From positions 49,591,395 to 49,655,394 of the forward strand of contig OY997639.1 of the NCBI GenBank assembly GCA_963921795.1: a stretch of DNA of 64,000 bases, written 5' to 3'. Under the pieces are notes generated by a model, which saw only the letters and a program-made list of their open reading frames with translations, was not told where the DNA came from and did no database searches. Origin of the DNA: Nannobrachium achirus (Eukaryota > Chordata > Actinopteri > Myctophiformes > Myctophidae). Position numbers and translations under genes: made by a program. Numbering within the stretch: position 1 is the first letter of the stretch; the number at the start of each line of letters is the position of its first letter. Shown piece after piece: positions 29,131-46,943 of the stretch.

Positions 29131-32100
29131 ATGCCTTTTCTTGGACAGGACTGGCGATCTCCTGGTCAAAGTTGGATCAAAACCGAGGAGGGTTGGAAAA
29201 AGACAGACGACAAAAACAACAACGTCTCCGTCGAAAGGTTTGTCATGCTTATATATTTGTGGCATCTTCGACGCAACTTTTGACAGTGTGAAACTATGAA
29301 TGCACCACAGAGGAAATGTGGAGAGTGAGACATATTATTTTATTGTTATAGAAACCAGGCTGTCTCTATTAGCTTCCCTTACCCAGTTTCCATCTTCTAA
29401 TCTCTTTGTTTTTGTCCGGCGTCACACATTGTGACAGCCACTCACTGACAGTGTTGTCTTTCCAGGCTAATCACTGTGCTATTAATAACTAGTGACTGGA
29501 TTAACAGACATCTGTTGAGTCTCTATACTTTCCAAAACGACTGCACGCTATTATCACTGAGTGTGGAGACCTGCTGAACTGAACTTAATTGAACCGTAGG
29601 CTACCCTGCCCTGAAAAGATGCCAATGTTGAGCCTCGTTGTTTTCTCAAGCTATAATAAACAATGAGTCACGATGACTCCATCGACATTACAATGCCACA
29701 GTAGTACATGGATGGAAGGTCTATTTTATTTGTTTATATGTATATATATATATAATTATTATTATTATTAATATTTTTATTTTGTTTCTAATATAACAAC
29801 AAAGCTTTAACATAAGCTCTAAATATATCTTCTTCAGCTATTTGAAATGTCTGCTGTGCTCTGTGACTTTGTTCCAGCTACTGCAAAGCACATGATGAGT
29901 GTTTCAACGAAGAGAACCTGCTGCTGTCTCTGAACTATGACATGGCTGCCAAGAAGAGGAAAAAGGACTTGATGAACAAAAACACCAAGGTTCCCTGTGA
30001 GTAACCATGAGATAACTGGAACAATTCTATTATTATTAAAGTTTCCTTATGTATCAACTATCAAGCTATGTTATGAAATCGTATCCTGGCTAAGTGAGAA
30101 TGGGGCACTCATGAACATAGTATATTATTAAAAGGTCATATAGTTCACAATAACATGCTTTGTCTAATTCTCATGGGAATACTGAATAAGATTCATAGTA
30201 TCTTGATCAGGGATGCCACTAATTTGCAAATCATAACAATTTCACAGATTTCCACAGAGAAAAGTGGATTTACGTTCATAAAGGAAGCACTAAGGAGGTA
30301 ACAAGCAACATTTTGTATCAACTTATAACAACATTTCTAATATGGACATCTAAAGAAAACTCTATACTCTGAGATCAGAAACTAATACCCTGATAATTAA
30401 ATTCCCTCAGCGTCACGGATATTGTACACTGGGAGAAGCCTTCAACCGCTTAGATTTCTGCAGTGCCATCAAGGACACAAGGAGATATAATTACGTCGTC
30501 AGGGTGAGTCCTCATCTCCCCTTTTCTCATTTCTTTGTCTGCTCTCATTGTCTTCCTCTGCTTTTTTCAGTCTGTGGTTGTTAATGGTACGTAAACCACT
30601 TAAACCATAGGATACTTCATTGTGCGACAGATATCTTCTAAATTGCAATGCTTGAGTTTGTAGATTATTTTCAGTATTTTTTAATATATATTTTAATTAC
30701 AGATGTTTTTCTGCTAAACAGAACTGTCAGGGAAAGGGTTGTTACATGCTGAGGGTGTATAGGCTTCTGCCTGGCTCTTATCAAGTCTCTCCAGACATGT
30801 GTGTGTGGTCTTTCAGTCTTTGTTGATAACTCCGATGTGACTGTGAGGTCACACTGAAGAGAGAGTAGCAAGAATTGGTCATCCTATAGATTTGCGTAGA
30901 ACTTCAATTGCCATGCTTTGATCATACGATAAACGCATAACCATAAATTTGAGGCTTGGATTAAGAAATGAAATTCTTTCTTTCACCACTCCTGTCATTT
31001 TGCACCAAGAGTGAGCAAGTATATTAAATCATCTTACCGAGACAGACGCAAGATGGCCATAATAAAGTTTGTTTTCGGTGTTAGGGGCTTACATTATTAT
31101 TATTACAAAGGATACGTGAGATGCTGCATAGGCCTAGAGGCAGTCGATAGGATACAGTGTTCTCTCCCATTGAGCATGAGAAACAGGACGCTGAACGTGG
31201 AACGGCAGGTCCTCCACATGTGCTCCCATGTGAGCTGGGGGGGGGGGCAGTACGAGACAGACTGAGAGCCATGTGTTGCTTGCAGGCAAAGGTCATTGTG
31301 ACTGTGTGTGTGGGGTTTCAGGGGTGGTTAAGCCCTGGGAGGTGAGGGAGGGAGGGAACGGTGGGGGTGAGCGATCCAGTCCTGTTCTCGAGGGCGGTCT
31401 GAAGTGCAATTGTGCAACCATCCAACAGGGATCAGACTGGGCCTCGGAAGACTCAGACTGCCCCACCATCTCACCTCTCCCTTCTCTGTTCTGTGCATTC
31501 TGTTCCCTGTCCTCCCTGCTTCTCTTCCATTTTTATACGCTCATCTCTCTTAAAAGGGGAACTGTGCTTGTATTTACCATGAATCCTATCGTTCTGATAA
31601 GAGGAGGACATTGTGAAAACACGATACCAGCAATTCCAAGTGCTTCCTCCTGTATGCTTTGCACTGGATAATCTCCTCCGGCCTTCGCTAAAGAACGAGT
31701 TTCGATTACTTTTACGGATGCTGACAGGGATCTTCCAGGGCAATCTATCGGTACACAGAATACACTAGGAAGTATTGTGTCTGATTTTCACATGTTGACA
31801 CAATAGAGCAATAGGATTAACGCAAAATGTAATCAAACCCCTCTCTGCCCAGTGCTTTTACCTCCCTCCTCTTTAATCGTTGTCTCATTCTAGGCAAGGG
31901 GCCCAGTTAGCTAATTTTCTAATCATTGTTGTGGGTGTACCACTTAAGTTCTGGTCAGGAGGAGACCGGAGATTATCTTACCATTTTGGCAAGACAGCAC
32001 GACCAGGCCTACATAGACATCAGTGTTTATAACGGTTTCTATTGCCTACTAGCTTTAAAAACAAGTATACAAACTTTCCTGCTCTTTCTGCATTCTCTGC

Positions 32101-35100
32101 TAGCCTGTTCTGCATTTTAACATAAAACCAAACATCCCTATCTTGCGCACATTTTAAAAATACTTAAAAAAAATATATAAATGATATAGCAGAGATGGCA
32201 GTTCTATAATAAGGTCGCACGTGTCATGGTACGCCACATGAGATTGGTACAAATAAGTGTATTGTATAAACTGTTAAGTAGTTAAACTATAACATTAAAT
32301 AATGTAATGTCATTTATCAGTCTCATTGTTACAGTTTTGGACTGACTAATTTTTATAGTACATGTTATATTGCAGCTAATAGGGGCAGTGTAGTCAGTCT
32401 AAAGAACAAAAGAGCTGTGTAACACTAGTACCTCGTCTGGACACACTGTCCTAGATCACCAGTGTTTACTGGTCTAGTCTGATTGATTTATCTCCGTCTC
32501 ACTTACACAGATCGGGTTCTCTCACAGGCAGAAGGGAGGTAAGGGGTTGGGTCAAGGTGAACGATTGATTTGGTTTTGTGTACAACATTTTTACGACGCA
32601 AAAAACACTGGAAAAGCAGAAGTGCAGGCCAAGTTATGAAGTGCATGTCGGTTCACACTGGATGCTAAAAGTAGACTGGGAAACGCACATTGTAATGCTC
32701 AGCAAGGAATCTGAGTGGAACACTTGATGGGGGGGGGGGCGGGGTGACAAGGAGGAGTATAGACGGGTTTCTGGTCCACGTCACACTGATGGGTCGGTAC
32801 CAAAATTAGCCAATAAATAGAAACCATGCAGCGCTCCCAAAAACAACAGGTTTGGGGATTGGTGGGAATTGATTACATGATACATTCAGCTGTGCATTTA
32901 GTCTCAATGTTTGTAAACAAGAAACCGGTCTATGGTGGGTGAGATGAAGGAGGATGAGGTAGAAAGAGGTGAGGCGGTTAGTGAGTACGGCATGATGAGA
33001 AAGGACTAATGCTATGGGTTAGGATTGAGCAAGCTGGGGCTGAATTTCTCCATGATGTCACAAACCTCTGTTGTTGCATACCAGACATGCCACCTTGGCC
33101 CCTTCTGTCCTGCCATACACATGCAGACACACTCTTGCACATAAACACACATGTTAAGTCAAGTGATTCAGATGTCACGAGGAGTCAGGAGTCAAATGAT
33201 CAAAGAAAGTAAACAGTTTAATGTTCAGGCTGTTGTTGACAACTAGGTTGTCTGGACACCTCTCTAGTAGCTCCTTCTCTAAAGAGACTGGGATACAAGA
33301 TCTGCCAAGAATGCTGTTATGTGGTTCTTGGATCAAGCCTCTGCTGAGAACTAATAGCCAAGTGGACCAGGTCCAAACAACCCCCTTTAACCCCCGTTTT
33401 ATCGTTGGGAGTGTGTGTGCTTTGTTAAGAATGCACCATAACAAGAAGTACATAATAAAGAAATTATCTGAAATTAATGTGTTTTCTGTGTCCCTCTTTG
33501 TTCTATACAGCTGCTGGAGCTCATCGCCAAGTCCCAGCTCCCTTCACTCAGTGGAGTGGCCCAGAAAAACTACATGAATATTCTGGAGAGGGTGGTACAG
33601 AAAGGTGAGACCTGTTTGTCTTCTTTCTCTCCTATCCTTCTTAATTTCACCGTAGGCCTACAGTATCGTTTTATGTCTCTGTTGATCTTTCTAAGAATTC
33701 ATAGGTTGGTTGTTTACTTCAATGCATTGTGAACAAACAGTATTCAAAGAAGTTTTTCTTTTTTTTTTTTTTTTTTTGAAATTTCAAACATTACATTGTT
33801 TTTCTGTTTCGTTCTTAAAGGACAACTTTTTTTTTTTTACAACAAGGGTTCATATTTTAGTTTGTAATTAGAGAAAAGAAAGATAAGTGTTGAAATGTTT
33901 TCATTTAGTGCTTTCTATTGTCTTAGCGATTTTAATGTTTTTGATTTCAGTGGGTGGGGGCATGCGTACAACTGGCTAAATGTCTTTTTAGACAGATTAA
34001 GTCCATTCCCAAGATGCACCACGATCTTTCATGGGCAGATGTGACTTAGTGTTACCTTAAATAGTAATAAAAACATCACCGGCTTATTGTGTCTAAAAAA
34101 TACATATTTAGCCACTTGTATGCTTGTATGCATTTACACTTAAATCAAAATCGTTAAAATCTCTACAATGATAGAAATCTTTTTTTCTCTAATTTCTCTA
34201 ATTGCAATCAAAAATATGAACCCTCAAGAGTAACCACATCTAAGGAAACCAGGGACGGTGATGCCAGTAGTGATTTTAGAGCCATAATTAAGGGATTGAC
34301 TGTCCCAGAGCTTCCTGTGTAATTGTGTAAACTGAATGTTCCTTCTCCTAAATACACATTCAGTTTGTTTAGGTGGTCTTATGAAACATATTTGCCAAAT
34401 ATAATCAATGGTACACTGGCAGAGCCAAGCAACAGCCTAAAACAAAACCGTTGGTTTATTATGCTTTTCAGTGATTCATGATAAATATTTCAGTTTGGCC
34501 CTTTGGCTAGTAATTCTATATAGGCAGGACAAAGAACAAAACTGTCAACTTGAATAAATGGTTGTGCACTGAACCTACATCACCTCTAGATTTAAATCAA
34601 CTTTTGAGGGGGAAAATAAACATTGCATTAACTCTTGTTTGCCTACCTCTGCCTATAGCTTAGGATGCTCCATGAAGTTGATCAATCTTAGAATACAATT
34701 GGTAATCTTTATTCAATCTGCCAGATGTTCACTTAAACAAGTTGCGATTTGCTCTACTTGACAGTATTGGACGACCAGCAGAATGTTCGTCCCATTAAGG
34801 AGTTGCTGCAGACACTCTACGTGTCCCTGTGTGCACTCGTCCAGGACATGGGCAAGTCTGTCCTAGTGGGGAACATAAACACCTGGGTCCACCGCATGGA
34901 GAACATCCTGCAGTGGCAGCAGCAGCTGGACAACATCCAGATCAGCAGGGTGGGTATTTAAGGCTTTGTTCAGACTCCCATTTGTTTCTCATATCTGATC
35001 TTTAGGACACACTGTCCACACTGTTAATTTACAAGTGACCAGATTTTTTAATTCAGACATTGTTGGCCTGTCTTGGTTGTTGTAATGACGTAATGACATA

Positions 35101-36498
35101 TAATAAGCCTGAGAAATGCTCAACTTATAAATCAGGCTTCAGTGGCCATACTGAGACACATCTTTAGAGATCAAATTTGAATCATATTTCAAACCAGGAA
35201 TGTGGTTCAAATCTGATTTGCAAAGATTTATTTCTATTCAGACTTGATGAATTCAGTCTGATCCCAATCTGGATAGGCCAAAAATCGGATTTTGTCTGCT
35301 CCCCTGAACATAGAGAGGATGGTAGCATCAAGAGTCTAGTTTAGACCCAAGATGTTCATGGAAGATTTAGCTACCTAGTTGACAATGTATGTTGGACAGG
35401 TCTGACTGTTGGCATAATGTGAAGCATAAATGATGGATTGCTTTTGTACCATTGAGTTATTAGATCACATTAGCACTGACTGCATTTAAACTTGGTGCCT
35501 CTCTTTCTCTTCACTGCAGCCCACATCTAAAGGCATGAAGCTGACCGAACTGCCGGCCAGTCTGCAGCTCAACATCATGCATCGCCTGACGGACGGCAGG
35601 GACCTGGTTAGCCTGGGACAGGTGTCTCCTGACCTGGGCAGCCTCACTGAGGACCGCCTGCTCTGGAAGAGACTCTGCCAGTACCACTTCACAGATAGAC
35701 AGGTATGACCTGTCAAAGAATGAGTGATGCATACCAACATGTATCTAGAATCATTTGCCTATTTGCTGTACTAGTCGATGGTTAGAACTTCCATACACAG
35801 CTGGTTACGGTATTTCTACAATGCATTAGAACAATACATGAATGAACCCATGATAGGCTTGCAAGATGGTTCTGTATTTTAAGTTGGGTCACTGTGAGAA
35901 ATGGGTTTGCCTAAACTAAGCACTGGGTATTAATATCTTGGGCCATCGCTTGTTCCTCTCTCCAGATCCGTAAACGTCTAATAGTGTCAGAGAAGGGTCA
36001 GCTGGAGTGGAAGAAGATGTACTTCAAGCTGAGCCGTTGCTATCCTCACAGAGAGCAGTACAGTGACACTCTGCACTTCTGTACCCACTGCCACATCCTC
36101 TTCTGGAAGGTACCCAAATGGCGTTTGTGTGTACACATGCATAGAGTGGCTGTGTGTGCGATGGTCCATAGCGAACATTCTTTATTTTTTTCCTTCTTAT
36201 GCCTGATTTATACTCAGTTTGGAGATCATGCTGCGCAGCTAAAATAGACCATCTACTAGCTCACAACACATTGCACCGCGATGCATTGTGATATAGTATG
36301 AGCTGTTATTTTTAATTTGCAACTAAGTTTAAACCAGTGGATATCCATGAACAAATCGATATCCATGAACAAACCATCAGTGTTTCTCTCCTTGTCTCTT
36401 CTCCCTAGGACACAAGTCACCCCTGCACAGCCAACAACCCAGAAGGTTGTACTATGTCTGTCTCCCCTCAAGGCTTTATCAACCTTTTCAACTTCTGA
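29131..36498 (+). CDS. fbxo32: F-box only protein 32 (atrogin-1/MAFbx), nine coding exons
   Basis: Exons: 29131-29237, 29878-29996, 30248-30297, 30411-30503, 33511-33604, 34765-34949, 35520-35702, 35966-36109 and 36409-36498; 1065 nt, 354 aa (human 355). It starts [13 protein letters not shown], the family start. A basic nuclear-localisation-like KKRKK lies at 61-65, a leucine-rich segment [10 protein letters not shown] near 124, and the F-box at about 223-270 ([20 protein letters not shown]...[11 protein letters not shown]). The tail carries a Cys/His cluster ([10 protein letters not shown]) and ends NLFNF, close to the human PDZ-like tail. It is the substrate receptor of an SCF ubiquitin ligase that drives muscle atrophy. 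Intron 4 (30504-33510) is the largest. It lies in tandem downstream of klhl38, as in mammals. All frames are intact. Confidence 0.97.
36240..36315. repeat. Short palindrome family copy in fbxo32 intron 8
   Basis: AAAATAGACCATCTACTAGC, then TCACAACACATTGCAC, then a complementary arm to AGCTGTTATTTTTA. It lies between exons 8 and 9. Confidence 0.7.
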
Positions 36499-37750
36499 GA
36501 GCCTCCACTCTCAAAGTTCAATGGACTGACTGTACATACTGTACATAGAGATGTACATTGCTCTTACTGTTAATACTGCAATGGATTCCTGAATGTATAT
36601 TTCAAAAAATGGCAAAGGGTGGGGGGCAGGCAGTGGGACAATTATGCAATCAAGTGTGCATTGGAACTGCACAGTTTGAAGAAAGTGCAAGTGACAGAAA
36701 TGGAGGAAGGAGAGGTAACGCCATAGCTCTGGAGTAGAGCAGGGAACTAAAGCTGAAAAAGGGACATTCATCTGTCTAGCAGAGTTTGGTCTTGGCTCAA
36801 AGTAAATGTGAAACTACACCTCTAAAATAAACTTACCTACAGTTGGCCTTAGCTGAGTGCAGTTGTAACAGGACTACACGTTTGGTTTTAAGTGCAATGT
36901 TTGATTTGGGCTTTATTTTGGTTGTGAAACCTTTTAGAGGATTTCTTCAAAAACACAGGAGAAATGGGAAGAAAATTCAGTCCTCCTGATTTATTTAATG
37001 TTTGATACAAGAGATTTCATTTAAAGCAATTCAGTGTTAGATTTGATCACAGGTACGAATTGTTTAACTATGTCAAGAAACTCTACAATAACGTTCTGTT
37101 TGGCGCCAGATTAGTGTTAAGGATCAGTGAGTTGCTGCAATAGAGAAAAGAAAATGAATGTAAGCAAAGTAATAGTATTGTGATTCCTTGATGTTGCCTA
37201 TATTTTCTATTTATCTTTCTTCTTTTCACTTTTATATGTTTGATATTTCCAATGTTATTTTTTGTACTTCATATGCGTGCTCATTTTGTGCTGTGATTAC
37301 AGTAGTACCTGTGTGTAATGGAAATATGAGAGTAAAATAATGCTGTGCCTTATCAGAAAGAAAGAAAAAAAAAAAGAATATTACAGTTTCCGAAGGTCAT
37401 GCTATTTTTGGCATCTACAAATGTATTGTTGATAAGAGAAAGCATTGCAATCAGTTGATTTGAAACCAAAGTAAGATGCACATCTTATATGAATTGAAAA
37501 TATTTTTCACTTTGTCCTGCATGACTTTATAACCAAATAATCATGTTTACTTATAAATTATATTTGGTTTCAGGCAAGAGATTTGCCTAGTCTGTTGGGT
37601 ACAGTTGAAGTGGTGCAACCAGGATGGTGCAATTTTGACTTGAACTCTTATGTGTTTAGATTATAATTATACAGTACATGCTGAGCAATGCATTGTGTCC
37701 TATGTTGAGTATGTTCTATTAAATAAATAAAACAAATCACTCTTTGGCAT
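36499..37750 (+). other. fbxo32 3'UTR with poly(A) signals
   Basis: AT-rich sequence after the stop codon, ending in overlapping AATAAA signals at 37722-37731. An earlier AATAAA is at about 36823, so two transcript ends are possible. Confidence 0.6.
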
Positions 37751-40370
37751 CAGTTAACTTATTAGCTATGCAGTAGGTGGTGAAATGACAAGAACAGCAT
37801 ACAATCTGTCAATGTGAGGAGAGCAGTGTTATGTCAAAAAGGTGAGGAAAAAAGCTTTATACATCAGTCTTGCAAATGATCTATTATTAGAAATGGCTAT
37901 TAGAAAATAAAATATATAAGAAAAATTAAAATATTTGGTTGATGGCCACAGTACTTGCTGGACTATTCTATCAGTAAAGCTGTGCCATCTGTTGGATTAA
38001 GTGTGAACTGCAAGCTGGTAGTTGAAGGAAGTGTAGACAGTAGAGTAGACACTAGACAGACAGCCTGTGGGTATTATTATAAATTACAAATTGGCATAGC
38101 TGAGGTTTAAGACAATAAAGCCATGACTGTTTGTTTGACACATGGACACTATATATACTTGAGCTCTGTAGCTCCTCTGTTGTCTTAGCCAAAAACACAC
38201 TCGATGGCATTGTACATCATATATAGTACTGTTTTATTTGTCTGTCATTCTATGTTATGAGTTCATAAAAAGGACACAAAAGCTTTTTTTAGGTATCCTT
38301 TTAGTTGACCGTGTACCAGTGAACTGTACTGTCATGAAACTGTACCTTTTCCTATACAAACTTTCAAGTCTTCAATCAATCAATCAAACAAACAGTTGCT
38401 AGACAACTAGTTCAGTGGAGCCCAGATAAAAAAGAAAAAATAAGTACCGTATTTGCTTTTTTTGAACAAGATTATATATATATATATTGTGTGCAATATG
38501 GTTAAATACAAATGTTAAGCTTTTTCCCATTGGGAAATAAAACACAAGAAGTCTTGCAAAAAGTCTGTTGTTTCATAAATAATATTGATACAAATGTTAG
38601 TGTTATAAATAGTACCATTTAGTACATTTGTCAGTGGCATGGATGGAGTGCATTTGGTTAAGTCACAGATGAGATCTACTGCAGCATTGTACATACAGTA
38701 TCACCCTGATTTTATGGCATATAATATGTAGCTTGCCATCCATTGAATAGTTAGAAATTTGGAAGCATGGTGTGTAGGACTAGCGAAGGCACACATTAAG
38801 ACTCATAATACAAAGGTGAATGTTTTGAGGCAATATGAATAACAATGATTTATGACCTTTAACATTTTACATCATTTGTTACTTTGAAAACGAATTAGAT
38901 TGTTCCCAGTTGCAAATCCATATGTTAAAGCCAATATTGCCACAAACAGTTGCCTATATAATGTTGTTCCAATGCTGCCTTACAGTTAGTACAACAGTGC
39001 TTTTACTACAGTATCAGTAGTATAAGGTAAAGTCCTAGAGACACTCCCATCATTTTCATATAACAATGTGGTGGTGCTTGACATGCTATGAAAAGCAGCC
39101 CACATACAGTAGTAAAATCTTTAGTGTTAATTTAACTCCCAGAGATAACTTAAGCCCTCAATTTTGTTTTTTATAGTAGATCGGTTACTTTAGCTTTTTT
39201 TCCCCTTTTTTGCCTAGATGCCCAAAATAGGGGTGCCAGGTTGAAAGTGGTTGAATTAACACTCCATATCTTACTGTATAAGCACTACCACACTACTCAT
39301 TTATCTATTTACTCTAGACTACTCTCAATTTCTCAAACTACTGTACACAAGGCTGCTGTACAATCATTCTACATTACAACACAATGTATTGACTTTACTT
39401 TTATTAGCATTATTGTGCTAACATCTGTCTGTTGCAACACAAAATGAGCACCAATTAAAAGTTGGTATTTGTGAAGTCACTAATAAGTGACAGATGAATG
39501 TGAACAGAAGTTAAATTAATGTCATGATGACATTGGTGCATATTTTTGATAAGTTGCTGTGTGTTTCCAGAATTTTAAATGCATTCATCCACAGATAGCA
39601 TCCTTCTTCAGGACCAGGTCCAATAAGGACATCGTAACATATTCACATTTCAGAAGTGCTTTTTAAAATAGTGAATACACACACCCATGTGTTAGTAATG
39701 TTCACAATCATTAAGTAAAGTCTACTCTAGAAGGTCCAAGGCATTCATGCGGCTTCATATGGATGGTTTGGCTTGGCATCTGTGTCCTTGCCTTGTGAAC
39801 CTTCTTGGTACAGCATGTTAGACAGAGGGATGGAAATACAACCAGATCTCTGGTTTATAGCTAGTTCAAAATTACTCCTTAATTGCCTGAATTGGAAACC
39901 TGTTATCAGGAAGGGAATAGAGGTAGGCATCACCAACCAAATCCACCGGACTAGCTCCCAAAATCCTTAAATCCCATTCCTAGAAATCCATGTGTGATCC
40001 GATTCTCATTCCCTGTGTTATTAAGTCAGACACTTTGTCTTCCTGCTGTCATGCAGGTGTTTGAGCTTCCAGTATAGACAGTCAAGGTTGATCTCAGACA
40101 GAGGTGAGAGAGCTGGTGGGAGTGAAACACCACTGGAAGAAAACACCACCGCACTCAGACAGTCTTGAGGATTCCCAGTTACTAATGCTTGATTTATGCT
40201 TCTGTTGTACACTGGCGTCACAACAAAATATAAATCAGGCTTTATGGATCAGCCACCAGGAGAATAAGAGGTATGAGGTGTGCTGTAAACCTGCAGTCCT
40301 GTAAAGGTATAAAAAGAGGGAGTATTGACAAGCATCAAGCACACATGGACAGACATTTGTTTTTAATTTG
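37751..40370. other. fbxo32-prelid3a intergenic interval
   Basis: AT-rich with no supported exon. At 39220-39248 the phrase GCCCAAAATAGGGGTGCCAG recurs almost unchanged from 5426-5454, marking a dispersed repeat. Another AATAAA occurs at about 38536. Confidence 0.55.
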
Positions 40371-40920
40371 AATCCCACCCTAATTTACAGTACAGAATAA
40401 GACAGAATAAAGCCATAATAAGAAATAATGTGTTTGTAATTAGAAATAATGTTGTCATTAGACAGAAACAAACAGTTATACCTTAATTAACCCTACATTA
40501 TGTTCTATTTAGAAATCGAATAAGGGCTCGAACACACTGCCCGACTTTTTGAGCCGATTGTGCTGTCGCCGACCATTTTTGGTACTCGCCGACAAAAAGA
40601 ACGATCTGCCGCACCGAGGTTTTGCTTGTTGTGTGTGAAAAGCACTGCGAAAAGATTGGCCGCGATTATAGCGCTCAGCGATTTCTTCCCGAGCGTTTCT
40701 TGATATCTAGCAATTGATATTTGGCTGTCGCAAACTGGACATACAGTATGAAAGAGGTTGCGCACCCCGAGAAGATCTGAGTTAAATGATTAGAACATAA
40801 TGTAGGGTTAATTAAGGTATAACTGTGTTTGGTTCTGTCTAATGAAAACATATTATTTCTAATTACAAATACATTATTTCTTATTCTGTCTTATTCTGTA
40901 CTGTAAATTAGGGTGGGACA
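40371..40920. mobile_element. Non-autonomous hAT-like element with 135-bp inverted arms
   Basis: The arms begin TCCCACCCTAATTTACAGTA (40373) and end with the complement at 40918, extending about 135 bp each. The centre (about 40520-40780) is GC-richer unique sequence. An 8-bp direct repeat TTAATTTG (40363-40370 and 40921-40928) flanks it. No coding capacity. Confidence 0.72.
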
Positions 40921-40955
40921 TTAATTTGCACTTCTGAAAAAGAAAAGAGCATAAT

Positions 40956-40961
40956 TTTATT
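40956..40961 (-). terminator. prelid3a poly(A) signal
   Basis: AATAAA on the minus strand, 66 nt beyond the stop codon and just before the hAT-like element. If used, the 3'UTR is very short. Confidence 0.45.
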
Positions 40962-41026
40962 CTGCTAGTACTGCAGCACAAAATTATGTATGGTGGGGAA
41001 AAAAGGTTACCAGAGTTAAGTGTATG

Positions 41027-45935
<4,909 letters not shown>

Positions 45936-46312
45936 CTTGCCAAAACGTCAACCTTAACCTTAAACCACCCTGGAAACGTCCTCCATCCACCCAAAGATGT
46001 TTCATTTCCTCATTTGATCGCTATAAACGAGATAAGAAAATGCATTAGTAGACACCGAAGGGCCTCCAATGGAGTCTCGTCGTCATCATCATCAGAATTA
46101 AGCTTTTCTTCCCCCCCTGCACAACATCAACCTTGCGTAAAGACTGCGCAAATGGTCAATTCACCCCCCGTAGCGAACGCAGAGAGCAAAATAAGTTACA
46201 TGATGGATGATGCATTGAAATGTACAGATTCACAACGTAAAAAAAGACGGGTTTTTTTCGGCATCAGCGTACAGTCCGATTTATATGTCGTCACGCGGCG
46301 GTGTCACGCGCC

Positions 46313-46907
46313 AAAAACAGCAGACCTGCAAGCTCTGTGAGCTTCTATCATCGGTAGCCCTGAAACATGACGGACGTATTTCACGACATTCATGGATGAA
46401 GTTCAGCATGTTGTTGAGGAGTTTAGCTAATTTAACACGTACGTCCACACAAACCTTTCAGATTTCAAACATAAAGTGCTTACTGAAGGCTCATAGATGT
46501 CACAATATGTTACGCCTAAGCAGAATTACCCATATCTTCCGTATTGTTTAATAAGAAGCATCTTAATCCGATCATCGGCCATTTATTTTAGAGGTTGTAA
46601 TGTATCAGAGTGCAGTACACCTCACAACCAATGGGGTCGCGTAGTTGAAACTTTGAGGAAAAATCCGAGAAAATAGTGACTGATCGGATTAAAATGCTTC
46701 TTATTAAACAATACGGAAGATACATGTAATTCTGCTTAAGCGTACCATATTGTGACGTCACATCCGTGAGCCTTCAGTAAGCACTTTATTTTTGAAATGT
46801 GTACGTTTGTGTAGACGTACGTGGCAGATTGACTAAACTGCTCAACATCAGGGGAGGTTGATCCATGACGGTCGTGAGATACGCATAGCTTGCAGATCTG
46901 CTGTTTT
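46313..46907. mobile_element. Long foldback MITE upstream of prelid3a
   Basis: Inverted arms of about 260 bp run from AAAAACAGCAGACCTGCAAGC (46313) to GCTTGCAGATCTGCTGTTTT (ending 46907). The inner arms are nearly perfect (ATCTTCCGTATTGTTTAATA and complement at about 46530 and 46710). Its tips match the short palindrome family, suggesting it is a longer relative. Both arms give similar false peptides. Confidence 0.75.
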
Positions 46908-46932
46908 CCGTTGCTGCATCCTTCTTCCGCTG

Positions 46933-46943
46933 TGCGCATGCGC
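46933..46943. promoter_or_regulatory. NRF1-type site
   Basis: TGCGCATGCGC is an exact palindromic NRF1 consensus. NRF1 controls many nuclear genes for mitochondria, so it could serve prelid3a, whose ATG is 1 kb away on the far side of the MITE; it could equally serve elovl4a. Confidence 0.4.

Noticed and set aside
46285-46939. Similar peptides on opposite strands (…KCLLKAH…)
   Set aside because: They come from the two arms of one foldback MITE, not from duplicated genes.
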